From positions 310,001 to 374,000 of the forward strand of contig NZ_BDBD01000011.1 in the NCBI RefSeq assembly GCF_001612805.1: 64,000 nucleotides of DNA, given 5' to 3'. The stretch's first letter is position 1. Each line of letters opens with the position of its first letter. The notes beneath the pieces were generated by a model that worked only from the letters and a program-made list of their open reading frames with translations, did not search any database and was not told where the DNA came from. Positions 51,339 to 60,054 of this stretch are shown piece by piece. This DNA is from Nocardia coubleae NBRC 108252. Lineage in GTDB: Bacteria; Actinomycetota; Actinomycetes; Mycobacteriales; Mycobacteriaceae. The position numbers and the translations under genes are program-made.

Positions 51339-51369
51339 CGCGCCCGGTCCGCACCGCGGGCCGGGCGCG
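51339..51369. terminator. hairpin after katE
   Basis: CGCGCCCGG (51339-51347) and CCGGGCGCG (51361-51369) form a perfect nine-base stem with a 13-base loop between katE and the convergent DUF6766 gene. Confidence 0.6.
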
Positions 51370-51375
51370 CCGGTG

Positions 51376-51723
51376 TCAGTCTCCTGGCACCTCGGTCTGC
51401 CGCTCGGGCGGGACCAGATAGGCGCGCAGATCGTCGATCTTGGATTCGATGCGTTCGGCGTTCTCGGCATCGACCCGGAAAATCCAGTGCTTGGCCCCGA
51501 GCAACAGCACGGCCTGGAAGACCAGCTGGAACCATTCGCTCTGCCAGTTCTCGAAGGTGCTGGCCAAGAACTCCGGCCAATACCCCGACCACTGGAATGG
51601 TTGTCCCTGCTGTTGCTGAGTGTTGCGATACTCGATGAGCTGGAACACGAACTGCGCGCCCCACGAGCCGATGAACAGCAACATCAGCAGGTAGACAGCT
51701 CCCCAGCGACGAAAATGTGCCAT
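51376..51723 (-). CDS. DUF6766-like membrane protein
   Basis: Protein of 115 residues with two helices (VYLLMLLFIGSWGAQFVFQ and LVFQAVLLLGA) separated by a loop with WPEFLASTFENWQSEWFQ, the mark of DUF6766 as I remember it. A GTG 12 codons upstream is an alternative start. It is unknown in function and lies beside katE, so stress expression is possible. Confidence 0.75.
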   Translation of the reverse strand: MAHFRRWGAVYLLMLLFIGSWGAQFVFQLIEYRNTQQQQGQPFQWSGYWPEFLASTFENWQSEWFQLVFQAVLLLGAKHWIFRVDAENAERIESKIDDLRAYLVPPERQTEVPGD

Positions 51724-51841
51724 GAACGGCAGATACCCGGCAAACCGGTGGCGACACAACCGGGCCGTCCGACCCCCCGGCGTGGTTCCCGATGCACGCC
51801 GATCTGTGCCGTCGCGGAGGGCGCGCTGTTAAGTTCGGTTG

Positions 51842-52459
51842 ATGGTGCCGATCCCCCATGTGATCGCCTTCGCCGGTGCGGCGTTGCTCATCATCGTGAT
51901 CCCCGGCCCGAATGTGCTGTTCGCGATCGGGCGCGCGCTGACGCTGGGGCGCAGGCAGGCACTGCTGTCGGTCCTCGGCTCGGTCGCCGGTTCCGTCATA
52001 CCCCTGGCCGTGGTCGCTCTCGGACTCGGCGCCGTGCTGATGACCTCGACGATCCTGTTCACGGCGGTCAAGGTGATCGGCGCGCTCTATCTGATCTACC
52101 TGGGTATCACAGCGATCCGTGACCGCAAGAAGCTGGTGCTCACCGCGAGCACCGACGGCGGTGGCCGGTCGATGCGGCAGGGTTTCATCGTCGGCGCCAC
52201 CAACCCGAAGACGGCGGTGTTCTTCGGCGCGGTCCTGCCGCAGTTCACCGCCACCGACGCCGGACCGCTGCCGGTACAGATGCTGATTCTCGGCGCGATC
52301 TTCCTCCTCATCCAGCTGACCTGCGACGGTGTGTGGGCCGTCGTCGCGGCGACCGCGCGGGGATGGTTCGCGCGGTCACCGCGCCGGCTCGAGGCTGTGG
52401 GCGGTGTCGGTGGGGCGATGGTCGTCGGTGTGGGGGCCGGTGTCGCGTTCGCGCGATGA
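51842..52459 (+). CDS. LysE/RhtB-family amino acid exporter
   Basis: Exporter of 205 residues with six helices and the family signature IVIPGPNVLFAIGRALTLGRR near the start (the PGPN motif) and GATNPKTAVFFGAVLPQF after helix 4. It exports amino acids or related compounds by proton exchange. It is read alone, convergent with a DUF4334 gene nine bases away. Confidence 0.9.
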   Translation: MVPIPHVIAFAGAALLIIVIPGPNVLFAIGRALTLGRRQALLSVLGSVAGSVIPLAVVALGLGAVLMTSTILFTAVKVIGALYLIYLGITAIRDRKKLVLTASTDGGGRSMRQGFIVGATNPKTAVFFGAVLPQFTATDAGPLPVQMLILGAIFLLIQLTCDGVWAVVAATARGWFARSPRRLEAVGGVGGAMVVGVGAGVAFAR

Positions 52460-52468
52460 CCTGCGCGG

Positions 52469-53002
52469 TCAGTCGCGGGTGAGGATGAAGAAGTACGGGT
52501 CCGGGAGGCGGCGGTAGTCCATGATGCCCAGGACCGTGGTGGGGTCGACGCGGCGGAAGGTGTCGATGATGGGCAGATGGTCGTAGATCATCGCGGTGGT
52601 GACGGTGCCCCGGTGGTTGATTTCCCGCAGGCGGGCGCGGTGCCGGGCGGTGCGCAGCGTGGGTGCCAGCAGGTCGAGGCGTCGGCGGGTCTGCTCGACG
52701 ACGGCGGTGGGGATCTTGTCGACCAGTCCCAGGGGGATGCGTTTCGGGTCGACCGGGAAGATGTCGCCCTTGGGGGTCGCGAACAGCAGCGGGTGAACGT
52801 TGTCGGGGCCGTCGAATTGTTTGCCGTACCAACCGGAGGCCGCGAGCAGGCCGTCGAGCCGGTGGCCGGTGGCCAGCTCGCGGCCGTGCCAACGGCCGGT
52901 GAGGTCGGTGGGCGCGACGGGTGGGAGGCTGTCGAACAGGGCGAGCGCGTCGTCGCGGCGGCAGGCGGGTTCGAGTGCTGCCAGACGGTCGGCGGCGGAC
53001 AT
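52469..53002 (-). CDS. GXWXG/DUF4334 protein
   Basis: Protein of 177 residues. The GXWXG motif reads LTGRWHGRELATGH, the middle GWYGKQFDGPDNVHPLLF, and the DUF4334 end VTTAMIYDHLPIIDTF with LGIMDYR. It is a lipocalin-like family of unknown function. A paralogue is at 59494-59961. It is last in an operon with the GMC oxidase (gap 11 bp), monooxygenase and hydrolase, so a hydrophobic-ligand role fits. Confidence 0.85.
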   Translation of the reverse strand: MSAADRLAALEPACRRDDALALFDSLPPVAPTDLTGRWHGRELATGHRLDGLLAASGWYGKQFDGPDNVHPLLFATPKGDIFPVDPKRIPLGLVDKIPTAVVEQTRRRLDLLAPTLRTARHRARLREINHRGTVTTAMIYDHLPIIDTFRRVDPTTVLGIMDYRRLPDPYFFILTRD

Positions 53003-53013
53003 GCGGGTTCCTC

Positions 53014-54678
53014 TCAGACGGGCAGGCGCAGGGCGCCGGGGGCGTCCGCGGGGACGGCCGGGCGGCGTGGCGCGACGGGAGTGATGCGCCGGTAGGCGGC
53101 CCCGAGCTCGGGGCGTGGGTCGGGCTCACCCTTGTTGGGCCAGAACGCCATGGCGCGTTCGGCCTGGGCGGTGATGGTCAGTGACGGGTTCACGCCGAGG
53201 TTGGCGGTGATGGCGCTGCCGTCGGCGATGTGCAGCCCCGGATACCCGTACACACGCTGGTAGGGGTCGATGACACCGGTGTCGCGGGAATCGCCGATGG
53301 TGCAGCCGCCGATGTAGTGGGCGGTGGCGGGGATGTTGAAGATGTCGGTGGCGATATTGCCCGTGATGGCGTCGGATTTGTCGGCGTAACGGCGGGCGAT
53401 GTCGTGGGCGAGCGGGATCCACTCCGGATTGGGTTCTCCCGCACCCTGTTTGGTGACGAGCCGTCGCCCCTTCAGGTACGAGGTGAGCGAATTGTCCAGC
53501 GACTGCATCACCAGCAGGATCACCGATCGCTCCGACGCGCCGCGCGCGTTCTGCGAGCGCAGGAACTGCACCGGATGCAGCAGCATGGTCAGCAGCAGTC
53601 GCAGGAACCGGAACGCCCCGCCGTCGACCATCGGCACCGTCTGTACGAACAGCGCGTTCTGCCCCTTGCCGTAGGTGCAGACCTCCACGTGGGTCTGTGG
53701 TTCGGGGTGGATCGAGGACGTGATGGCCACGCCCTGGGCGAAGTCGCGGCGGGTCTTGCTGGTGACGCCGATGATCGCCTCGGAATTGCTGCGCGTCAAT
53801 TCGCCGACGCGCGAAGACAATTCGGGCAAGGTGCCGTTGCGGCGCAGGGTGTGCAGCAGCTTCTGGGTGCCGAGCGCGGCGGCCGCGAACACCACCTGTT
53901 CGGCGGTGAAGGTGCGGCGGTCCTTGCGCAGCAGGCCGTTGGAGCGCACGGTCTCCACCCGGTATCCGCCTGCGCCGTCGGGGGTCACCGAGGTGACCGT
54001 CGTCAGCGGATGCACCTGCGCGCCCTGGCTTTCGGCCAGGTGCAGGTAGTTCAGGGTGGTGGTGTTCTTGGCGTTGTGTTTGCAGCCGGTGAAGCATTCC
54101 GAGCAGTGGATGCAGCCCGCGCGGCGCGGTCCGGCGCCACCGAAGTAGGGGTCCTCCACCTCGACCCCTTCAGCGCCTTCGTTGAAGAACACGCCCACGT
54201 GGGTGCGGTGGAAGGTGTCGGCCACACCGAGATCGGTGGCGACCTGCAGCAGCACGTCGTCCTTGGGCCCCAGCTTCGGGTTCTCGACCACGCCGAGCAT
54301 TCGTTTGGCCTGGTCGTAGTAGGGGGCGAGTTCGGACTTCCAGTCGGTGATGTGCGACCAGGCGCGGTCGCGGTAGAACTCGGGCAGCGGCTCGTAGAGG
54401 GTGTTGCCGTAGATGAGCGAACCACCGCCCACACCGGAACCGCTGAACACCAGGCACTTGCCGAGCGCGCTGATGCGCTGCGGCCCGGTCAGCCCGAGCC
54501 GCGGTGCCCAGATCGCTTTGGGCACATTCCAGTTCGTCTTCGGGTAGTCCTCGGCGTTCCAGCGGCGACCGGATTCGAGCACACCTACCCGGTAGCCCTT
54601 CTCGGTCAGGCGCAGGGCGGTCACGCTGCCGCCGAATCCGGAGCCGACGACGATCACGTCGTAGTCGTAGCTGGTCAT
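53014..54678 (-). CDS. GMC-family FAD oxidoreductase, cholesterol-oxidase-like (ChoD type)
   Basis: FAD oxidoreductase of 554 residues. Dinucleotide site VIVVGSGFGGSVTALRL, FAD contact GSGVGGGSLIYGN, a cysteine-rich insertion CIHCSECFTGCKHNAKNT, and the C-terminal GLHIADGSAITANLGVNPS. This is the ChoD/Rv3409c-like branch of the cholesterol oxidase family, often oxidising a sterol-like or other lipophilic alcohol; the true substrate is open. The ATG overlaps the monooxygenase stop. Confidence 0.88.
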   Translation of the reverse strand: MTSYDYDVIVVGSGFGGSVTALRLTEKGYRVGVLESGRRWNAEDYPKTNWNVPKAIWAPRLGLTGPQRISALGKCLVFSGSGVGGGSLIYGNTLYEPLPEFYRDRAWSHITDWKSELAPYYDQAKRMLGVVENPKLGPKDDVLLQVATDLGVADTFHRTHVGVFFNEGAEGVEVEDPYFGGAGPRRAGCIHCSECFTGCKHNAKNTTTLNYLHLAESQGAQVHPLTTVTSVTPDGAGGYRVETVRSNGLLRKDRRTFTAEQVVFAAAALGTQKLLHTLRRNGTLPELSSRVGELTRSNSEAIIGVTSKTRRDFAQGVAITSSIHPEPQTHVEVCTYGKGQNALFVQTVPMVDGGAFRFLRLLLTMLLHPVQFLRSQNARGASERSVILLVMQSLDNSLTSYLKGRRLVTKQGAGEPNPEWIPLAHDIARRYADKSDAITGNIATDIFNIPATAHYIGGCTIGDSRDTGVIDPYQRVYGYPGLHIADGSAITANLGVNPSLTITAQAERAMAFWPNKGEPDPRPELGAAYRRITPVAPRRPAVPADAPGALRLPV

Positions 54679-56123
54679 GGAACCATCACCTCGTAATCGG
54701 CGGGATCGAACCGCGCCTGTTTGCGGTATTGGACTCCCAGCAGGGGCCAGTTGGTGGTGATGCGGCCGTCGGCCTGGCGGTACCAGGACGAACACCGGCT
54801 CCACACACTGTCTGCCAGGAGTTCCTGAATGCGGGCGTCGTAGGCCTTCTCCACCTCGGGACGCACGGCGAGGGGTCGACCGGTCGCCGCGAGATGGGCG
54901 ACGTAGCGGCCGAGGTATTTCGCCTGTGCCTCGAGGAAGTAGATGATCGAGCCGCCACCGGTGTTGGTGTTGGGCCCGTACATGATGAACAGATTCGGGA
55001 ACCGGGGCACGGTGACGCCGTAGTAGGCGCGCGCTCCCGCCTGCCATTCCTGGCCGAGCGTGCGGCCGCCCGCTCCGGTGATCGTCATGGGTGCCAGGAA
55101 CTCGGTGGTCTTGAAACCGGTCCCCCAGATGATGACGTCCACCCCGTGCTCACGTCCGTCGACGGTGCGTACACCGGTGGGCGTGATCTCGCTGATCGTC
55201 TCGGTGCACAGTTCCACGTTCGGCTCGGTGAGCGCGGGAAGGTAGTTGTCGGAGAACAGGATTCGTTTACAGCCGACGTCGTAGTCGGGCCATACCTTCT
55301 CGAACAGTCCCGGCACCGCCTTGGTCTGGCGGCGCATGTGCCACTTCGACCAGGCCCGGACGGCACGGGCCAGGGGCCTGGCGTAGACCCAGGCCACGCT
55401 GAGCCCTTCGACGACGCCGTACCAGGTGCCGCGTTCGGCCAGCTCGGTGGCGGGCACCTTCTCGAACATCCGGTGGTGCAGGCGCCCGAATTCACGGTCC
55501 GGTCGCGGGATGATGTAAGGCGCGGTGCGCTGGAAGACGGTCAGATTGCCCACCCGCGGCTGGATCTCGGGGACGAATTGGATCGCACTGGCCCCGGTAC
55601 CGATCACCGCGACGCGTTTGCCGGTGAGGTCCACGTCGTGGTTCCACTGCGCGGAGTGGAAACTGCTGCCTCCGAAGGTTTCGCGTCCCGGAATGTCGGG
55701 CAGGGCCGGGCGCGAGAGCTGCCCGACAGCGGAGACCACGACGTCGACGACCACGGTCTCGCCGCCGGCGAGCGACACCGTCCACTTGCCGGTCGCGTCG
55801 TCGTAGGCGGCGCCGAGCACCTCGGTGCCCAGGCGCAGGTGGCGGCGCACGTCGTAGGTGTCCACGATCCCGCGGATGTAGTCGAGGATCGCTGGTTGCC
55901 GCGAGAACCGGTGCGGCCAGCGCGGATTGGGTGCGAAGGAGAACGAGTAGAACGGCGAGGGCACGTCACAGGCGGCACCGGGATAGGTGTTGTCGCGCCA
56001 GACCCCACCCACCTCGTCGGCCTTCTCGAAGACGACGATGTCGTCGAAGCCCCGCTTCTTCAGTTCGATGACGGCGGCCAAGCCGCCGAAACCGCTGCCG
56101 ATGACCGCGATGGACGGTGTCAT
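54675..56123 (-). CDS. flavin-containing Baeyer-Villiger-type monooxygenase
   Basis: FAD/NADPH monooxygenase of 482 residues. FAD motif VIGSGFGGLAAVIELKKRG, the GGVWRDNTYPGAACD stretch, the BVMO-like fingerprint FHSAQWNHDVDLTG, and NADPH motif VIGTGASAIQFVPE. It would insert oxygen into a ketone to give an ester or lactone. Overlaps the hydrolase stop and the GMC start, giving a strictly coupled hydrolase-monooxygenase-oxidase order that suits stepwise cleavage of a ketone. Confidence 0.9.
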   Translation of the reverse strand: MTPSIAVIGSGFGGLAAVIELKKRGFDDIVVFEKADEVGGVWRDNTYPGAACDVPSPFYSFSFAPNPRWPHRFSRQPAILDYIRGIVDTYDVRRHLRLGTEVLGAAYDDATGKWTVSLAGGETVVVDVVVSAVGQLSRPALPDIPGRETFGGSSFHSAQWNHDVDLTGKRVAVIGTGASAIQFVPEIQPRVGNLTVFQRTAPYIIPRPDREFGRLHHRMFEKVPATELAERGTWYGVVEGLSVAWVYARPLARAVRAWSKWHMRRQTKAVPGLFEKVWPDYDVGCKRILFSDNYLPALTEPNVELCTETISEITPTGVRTVDGREHGVDVIIWGTGFKTTEFLAPMTITGAGGRTLGQEWQAGARAYYGVTVPRFPNLFIMYGPNTNTGGGSIIYFLEAQAKYLGRYVAHLAATGRPLAVRPEVEKAYDARIQELLADSVWSRCSSWYRQADGRITTNWPLLGVQYRKQARFDPADYEVMVP

Positions 56124-56914
56124 GCGTTCCTCTCGAGGATCAGACGCGCGCAGTCGCGCGGCGCGTCGCTGAACGGCAGGTGCCCGCAGCCGGGCAGGTC
56201 GATGTGCCGGGCGAACGGCAGCACGGCGCGGGCGCGGGCGCTCTGGGTGCGGTGCACGAGGACGACGTCGCGGGTACCCCAGGCGATCGTCACCGGGATG
56301 TCGGTGAGCGCGCCGAAGTCCTGGTCCGGTGTCAGCACGTAGTTGTCGAAGTCGTCGCGGGCGGCGGTGAACGCGCTCGCCCCCGCGATTCCGGCCAGGT
56401 CGAGGCGCGCGGCGGCCGGGGTGACCAGGGCCGGGCGGCCGAACATGGCCGAGAGCAGCAGCACCCGTCCCGCCCGGTGGTCCATCGATCGAGCCAGGAC
56501 CGGGCCCGCCGCCCGCGCGGCGCCGCGCATGCCGGTGAGCAGCGTCTTGGTCCATCGCAGTCCGGCTCGGTCGTAGAAACCGATCGGGGAGAACGCGGTG
56601 ACCGCCGAGGCGATACCGGTGCGACCCAGTTCCAGCGCGATCCCGCCGCCCATCGAACTGCCCACCAGGTGGGGGCGCTCGATCTCGTTGTCGGACAGCC
56701 ACTGCGCGAGCCAGGTCGCGTACCCGCGTGGTCCGGGTTCCACGCCGGGAACGAGCGGGGACTCGCCGAAGCCGGGCAGGTCGAGCGCGATCACCTCGTG
56801 TTCGGCGGCCAGCGCGTCGATGATCGGGGCGAATACCTGCCATCGGCTGCCGAGACCGTGGACCAGCACGATCGGTGCGCCGGTTCCGCGGCGGTGGTGG
56901 GAGATCTGCGTCAT
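56120..56914 (-). CDS. alpha/beta hydrolase (esterase/lactonase-like)
   Basis: Soluble hydrolase of 264 residues: oxyanion motif LVHGLGSRWQVF, ALDLPGFGESP, nucleophile in VGSSMGGGIALELG, catalytic Asp near VTIAWGTRDVVL and His in DLPGCGHLPFSD. In this operon it probably opens the ester or lactone made by the adjacent monooxygenase. It is the first gene of the operon, divergent from a TetR. Confidence 0.9.
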   Translation of the reverse strand: MTQISHHRRGTGAPIVLVHGLGSRWQVFAPIIDALAAEHEVIALDLPGFGESPLVPGVEPGPRGYATWLAQWLSDNEIERPHLVGSSMGGGIALELGRTGIASAVTAFSPIGFYDRAGLRWTKTLLTGMRGAARAAGPVLARSMDHRAGRVLLLSAMFGRPALVTPAAARLDLAGIAGASAFTAARDDFDNYVLTPDQDFGALTDIPVTIAWGTRDVVLVHRTQSARARAVLPFARHIDLPGCGHLPFSDAPRDCARLILERNA

Positions 56915-56931
56915 CGCAGCCCTTCGTGCAG

Positions 56932-56955
56932 GAAACAGTTACTGCGTACGGTTTC
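56932..56955. promoter_or_regulatory. candidate TetR operator, imperfect 24-bp palindrome
   Basis: GAAACAGTTACTGCGTACGGTTTC: seven of the eight outer base pairs match. It lies 18 bp before the hydrolase gene and in the divergent promoter with the TetR gene at 57067, whose likely target is the hydrolase-monooxygenase-oxidase operon. Confidence 0.5.
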
Positions 56956-57066
56956 TTGATTTCACCAGCCCGGGACTTCCCCGTCAATAGCGAGTTACGG
57001 CCGGGTGTGTCGGAGACCGCGCTCACAGTATCGCGCAACTATTCGGCAGGGCGTACGATTTCTTTC

Positions 57067-57732
57067 GTGACCGAGCAACGCCCCCGCCGCACCCAGGCGC
57101 AGCGCCGCGCCTCGACCCGGGCCCGCATTCTGGCCTGTACCGCCGAGTGCCTGCTCGAAAGCGGCTACGCGGCAACGACGGTGAGCGCCGTGCAGGAACG
57201 CGCCGGATTGGCGCGCGGCACCGTGCAGCACCACTTCCCCACGCGCGCCGAGCTGCTCGTCGCGGCCACCACCCAGGTGGTCGACCAGCGGCTCGAGCAG
57301 TTCCGTCGCGAGGCCGAACTGCTCCCGCCGGGCCGCGACCGGTTGCAGTCGGTGGTCGACCTGGCCTGGCGCGACCTGAACAGCCCGGCCTTCTTCACCG
57401 CCCTTGACCTGTGGGTGGCCGCGCGCACCGACGCCGAACTGCGCGACCGGCTCGTGCACGAGGAACAGCGGGTGTTCACCGAGATGCGCAGGCTCTACCT
57501 GGAGGTGCTCGGGGAGCCCTATGCCGCCGACCCGCGCGCGGAGCTGCTGGTGGAGTTCACCATCGACCTGCTCACCGGCCTGTCGATGACGGCCATGCTC
57601 ACCGGCACCCTCGGCGAGCGCGAGGCCGTGGTCCGTCGCTGGAAACGCGCACTCGCGGTGCTGGTCGGTCAGCTGCCCAGCGACGAACTGCTCGACGGCA
57701 GCCCGTTGCCGCTCACCGCGTCAGCGGGCTGA
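57067..57732 (+). CDS. TetR-family transcriptional regulator
   Basis: Repressor of 221 residues with HTH VSAVQERAGLARGTVQHHFPTRAEL. The C-terminal domain with FTALDLWVAARTDAELRDRL is of a type found beside monooxygenase genes. Starts at GTG. Divergent from the hydrolase-monooxygenase operon and convergent with another TetR, overlapping it by 12 bp. Confidence 0.92.
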   Translation: MTEQRPRRTQAQRRASTRARILACTAECLLESGYAATTVSAVQERAGLARGTVQHHFPTRAELLVAATTQVVDQRLEQFRREAELLPPGRDRLQSVVDLAWRDLNSPAFFTALDLWVAARTDAELRDRLVHEEQRVFTEMRRLYLEVLGEPYAADPRAELLVEFTIDLLTGLSMTAMLTGTLGEREAVVRRWKRALAVLVGQLPSDELLDGSPLPLTASAG

Positions 57733-58374
57733 GCCCTTGGTGTCGCGGTTGACGACACCCACCGACGACAGCCCGTGCCAGCACAGCGTCACGGTCATCT
57801 CGACGGCCTCGTGCTTGGGGATCGGGCGGCCCGCGTCGAGCCAGTGCCGTGCGGTGGAGTGGCTGGCGCCCACGAGGCTGAACGCGCAGGCGAAGGCGCG
57901 CACGTCGTCCATGCCCGCGGCGCGCAGCTCGGCGCTGACCAGGACCGCGCAGGTGTTCATGGCATCACGCACCCGCCACTGCACGCACGGTTCGCTCGGC
58001 ACCGGTGATTCGAAGACCAGCGTGTGCCCACCCGCGTCCTCGTCGACGAAATCGAAGTAGGCGCCGACCGCACGGCGCACCTTCTGTTCACCCTTGGTTC
58101 CCGCCAGCGCGTTGCGCACACCGTCCACCATGCGGTCGAGGTAGCGCTGCAGGACCGCCAGGTAGAGGTCGAGTTTGCTCGCGTAGTGGGTGTAGAGGAC
58201 CGGTTTGCTCATGCCCGCGCGGCTGCCGATGTCCTCCATGCTCGTGCCGTGGTAACCGTAGGCGACGAACACGTCACGGGCGGCGTCGAGCACCACCTGG
58301 CGCCGTTGGGCACGGGCGGCGTCCACACTCGCTGCGGGTTCGGTCGCGAGGTCTTCGCTGTGGAGAATCGTCAT
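57721..58374 (-). CDS. TetR-family transcriptional regulator
   Basis: Repressor of 217 residues: HTH SMEDIGSRAGMSKPVLYTHYASKLDL. The C-terminal domain carries FDFVDEDAGGHTLVFES, a form I have seen in regulators beside lipid and fatty acid genes. It is third in a minus-strand run after DUF4334 and the alcohol dehydrogenase (gap 31 bp). Confidence 0.92.
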   Translation of the reverse strand: MTILHSEDLATEPAASVDAARAQRRQVVLDAARDVFVAYGYHGTSMEDIGSRAGMSKPVLYTHYASKLDLYLAVLQRYLDRMVDGVRNALAGTKGEQKVRRAVGAYFDFVDEDAGGHTLVFESPVPSEPCVQWRVRDAMNTCAVLVSAELRAAGMDDVRAFACAFSLVGASHSTARHWLDAGRPIPKHEAVEMTVTLCWHGLSSVGVVNRDTKGSAR

Positions 58375-58405
58375 GCGTTGTCCTCGGTCTCGCGGGTCGG
58401 GCCGT

Positions 58406-59494
58406 TCACCATGTCAGCACCGGCTTGATGACCTTACCGGTGCGCTGATCGTGCAGAGCGGCGGCAATGTCGGAAGCGGGGTAGCGGCTGACGAGTCGAT
58501 CGACCGGGAAGCGGCCCTGCGCGTGCAGGTCCAGCAGGTGGGGAATGAAGGTGGCGGCGACGCTGTCGCCTTCGAGGCAGCCACGAATCGTCTTGCCCTG
58601 CAAGACGATGTCGCCGACATCGATGGGCGGGGCACCGCGGCCGAGACCGACGGCGACCACGGTGGCGCCGATGCCGAGGGCGGCGACCGCGTCGCCGAGC
58701 ACGGCCGGTATTCCCGTGGTGTCCACCGCGTGGGTCGCGCCGCCGCCGGTGAGCTCACGCACCCGTGCCGCCGTCGCTTCCCCGGCCGGGTCGACGGCGG
58801 CGCGGGCACCGAGCTCGAGGGCGAGTTCCCTGCGCGAGGAGGATGTTTCGACGACGACCACCTCGACGTCGGGCACCGTGCGTGCGGCGAGCAGGGCGGC
58901 CATGCCGACCGCGCCCGCGCCGTAGACGACGAGGCGGGCGCCGGGTTCGGGGCGAAGCACGTTGAGGACCGCGCCGGCACCGGTCTGGAATCCACATCCG
59001 AACGGTGCGGCCAGGGCCGGGTCGATCGCCGGGTCGACGACCACGGTGTTGTCCTCGCTGCTCAGCGCGTAGCCGGCCAGACTGGACTGTCCGAAGAATC
59101 CGGACAGCACCGGCGCTCCGTCGACCAATACCCGAGGGGTGTCGTCGGCGCGGCGGCCGAAGTTGTTCAGCGTGGTCGCGTGCAGGCAGTAGGCGGGTCG
59201 GCCCGCACCACAGTTGGCGCAGTCGCCGCAGTGGCGGAAGGTGAGCACGACGTGGTCTCCCGGGCCGACGGCGCGCACTCCCGGACCGACGGCCTCGACC
59301 ACCCCGGCGCCTTCGTGCCCGAGCAGGATCGGCCGGTCGACCGCACCGGCGCGGCGGGTGGCCAGGTCGGTGTGGCAGATGCCGGTGGCGGCCATCCGGA
59401 CCAGGATCTCCCCGGCGCGCGGCTCGTCGATCTCGACCGTCTCGACGGAGAAGTCCGCCGCCGGATCGCGCGACAGCACGGCCGTGGTGCGCAT
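58406..59494 (-). CDS. zinc-dependent alcohol dehydrogenase
   Basis: MDR alcohol dehydrogenase of 362 residues. Catalytic zinc: Cys in ATGICHTDLA and GHEGAGVV; structural zinc: CGDCANCGAGRPAYC. NAD motif VYGAGAVGMAAL followed by VVVETSSSRR, suggesting NAD(H). Substrate unknown; with a DUF4334 partner and lipophilic neighbours a long-chain or cyclic alcohol is plausible. The ATG overlaps the DUF4334 stop (TGATG). Confidence 0.92.
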   Translation of the reverse strand: MRTTAVLSRDPAADFSVETVEIDEPRAGEILVRMAATGICHTDLATRRAGAVDRPILLGHEGAGVVEAVGPGVRAVGPGDHVVLTFRHCGDCANCGAGRPAYCLHATTLNNFGRRADDTPRVLVDGAPVLSGFFGQSSLAGYALSSEDNTVVVDPAIDPALAAPFGCGFQTGAGAVLNVLRPEPGARLVVYGAGAVGMAALLAARTVPDVEVVVVETSSSRRELALELGARAAVDPAGEATAARVRELTGGGATHAVDTTGIPAVLGDAVAALGIGATVVAVGLGRGAPPIDVGDIVLQGKTIRGCLEGDSVAATFIPHLLDLHAQGRFPVDRLVSRYPASDIAAALHDQRTGKVIKPVLTW

Positions 59495-59961
59495 CAGCTG
59501 TCCCGTTCCAGCAGGAAGTAGAAGTACTGCCCGCCCGCCAGGACCAATTCGGGGCGGCCGTTCATGATGCCCATCAGGGTGTTGTCGTCGAGCCATTTGA
59601 AGTGGTCGAACACCGGGCGCCCGTCGTAGACCATCGTGGCGGTGACCTCACCGCGGAACTCGATGTTCCACAGCGTCGCCTCGCCCTGCCCCATCTCGAC
59701 GTTGGAGAACAGGGTGCCGTCCTCGGCTCGGCAGATCAGTGGTTTGGCGTCGTCGAGGGCCAGGAAGGTCTTGCCGTACCAGCGGCTGGCGGGCAGCGCT
59801 TTGCACAGCCGGTGACCGGTCTGGAAGGCGTCGCCGCGCCACTGCCCGAGGATGTCCTCGGCGCGCGCCGGGCGTAGCCGCGTCCAGATCTCGTCGAGTT
59901 CGGCGGTGGACACACCTTCGTTCTGTGCCCGGAGTTGTTGCCAGCGTGGCTGTTCGGCCAT
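59494..59961 (-). CDS. GXWXG/DUF4334 protein (second copy)
   Basis: Protein of 155 residues: ILGQWRGDAFQTGHRL (GXWXG), SRWYGKTFLALDDAKPL, and VTATMVYDGRPVFDHFK with LMGIMNGR. Paralogue of 52469-53002. Coupled to the alcohol dehydrogenase. The ATG follows GAGGA. Two perfect operators lie 23 and 56 bp upstream, so it and the dehydrogenase answer to the divergent TetR. Confidence 0.85.
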   Translation of the reverse strand: MAEQPRWQQLRAQNEGVSTAELDEIWTRLRPARAEDILGQWRGDAFQTGHRLCKALPASRWYGKTFLALDDAKPLICRAEDGTLFSNVEMGQGEATLWNIEFRGEVTATMVYDGRPVFDHFKWLDDNTLMGIMNGRPELVLAGGQYFYFLLERDS

Positions 59962-59983
59962 GGGTGTCCTCGTCTCGCCGTTA

Positions 59984-60003
59984 CCCGAACCAGGTGGTTC
60001 GGG
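59984..60003. promoter_or_regulatory. TetR operator, CCCGAACCA-GG-TGGTTCGGG
   Basis: Nine-base perfect arms with a two-base centre in the 93-bp divergent promoter between DUF4334 and TetR. Centre lies 32 bp (about three helical turns) from the second operator. Confidence 0.8.
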
Positions 60004-60016
60004 ATTGACCATAGTT

Positions 60017-60034
60017 CCGAACCAGATGGTTCGG
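60017..60034. promoter_or_regulatory. TetR operator, CCGAACCA-GA-TGGTTCGG
   Basis: Eight-base perfect arms with a two-base centre and the same core as the operator at 59984. Two identical cores in one divergent promoter indicate control of both genes by the TetR at 60055. Confidence 0.8.
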
Positions 60035-60054
60035 CAAGGGGTAACATCCAGCGC

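Noticed and set aside
49023..51470. 815-codon open frame antisense to katE, and similar long frames antisense to nuoM (1138-2928) and the wall hydrolase (27551-29545)
   Set aside because: They are complements of strongly coding genes in GC-rich DNA; their translations are Arg/His/Gly-rich with no domain or membrane pattern.
51733..51761. GGTTG, 18 nt, GGGTAT before the DUF6766 gene as a SigF promoter
   Set aside because: The spacer is outside the 15-17 range and the -10 ends about 10 nt before the start codon, so I did not count it.
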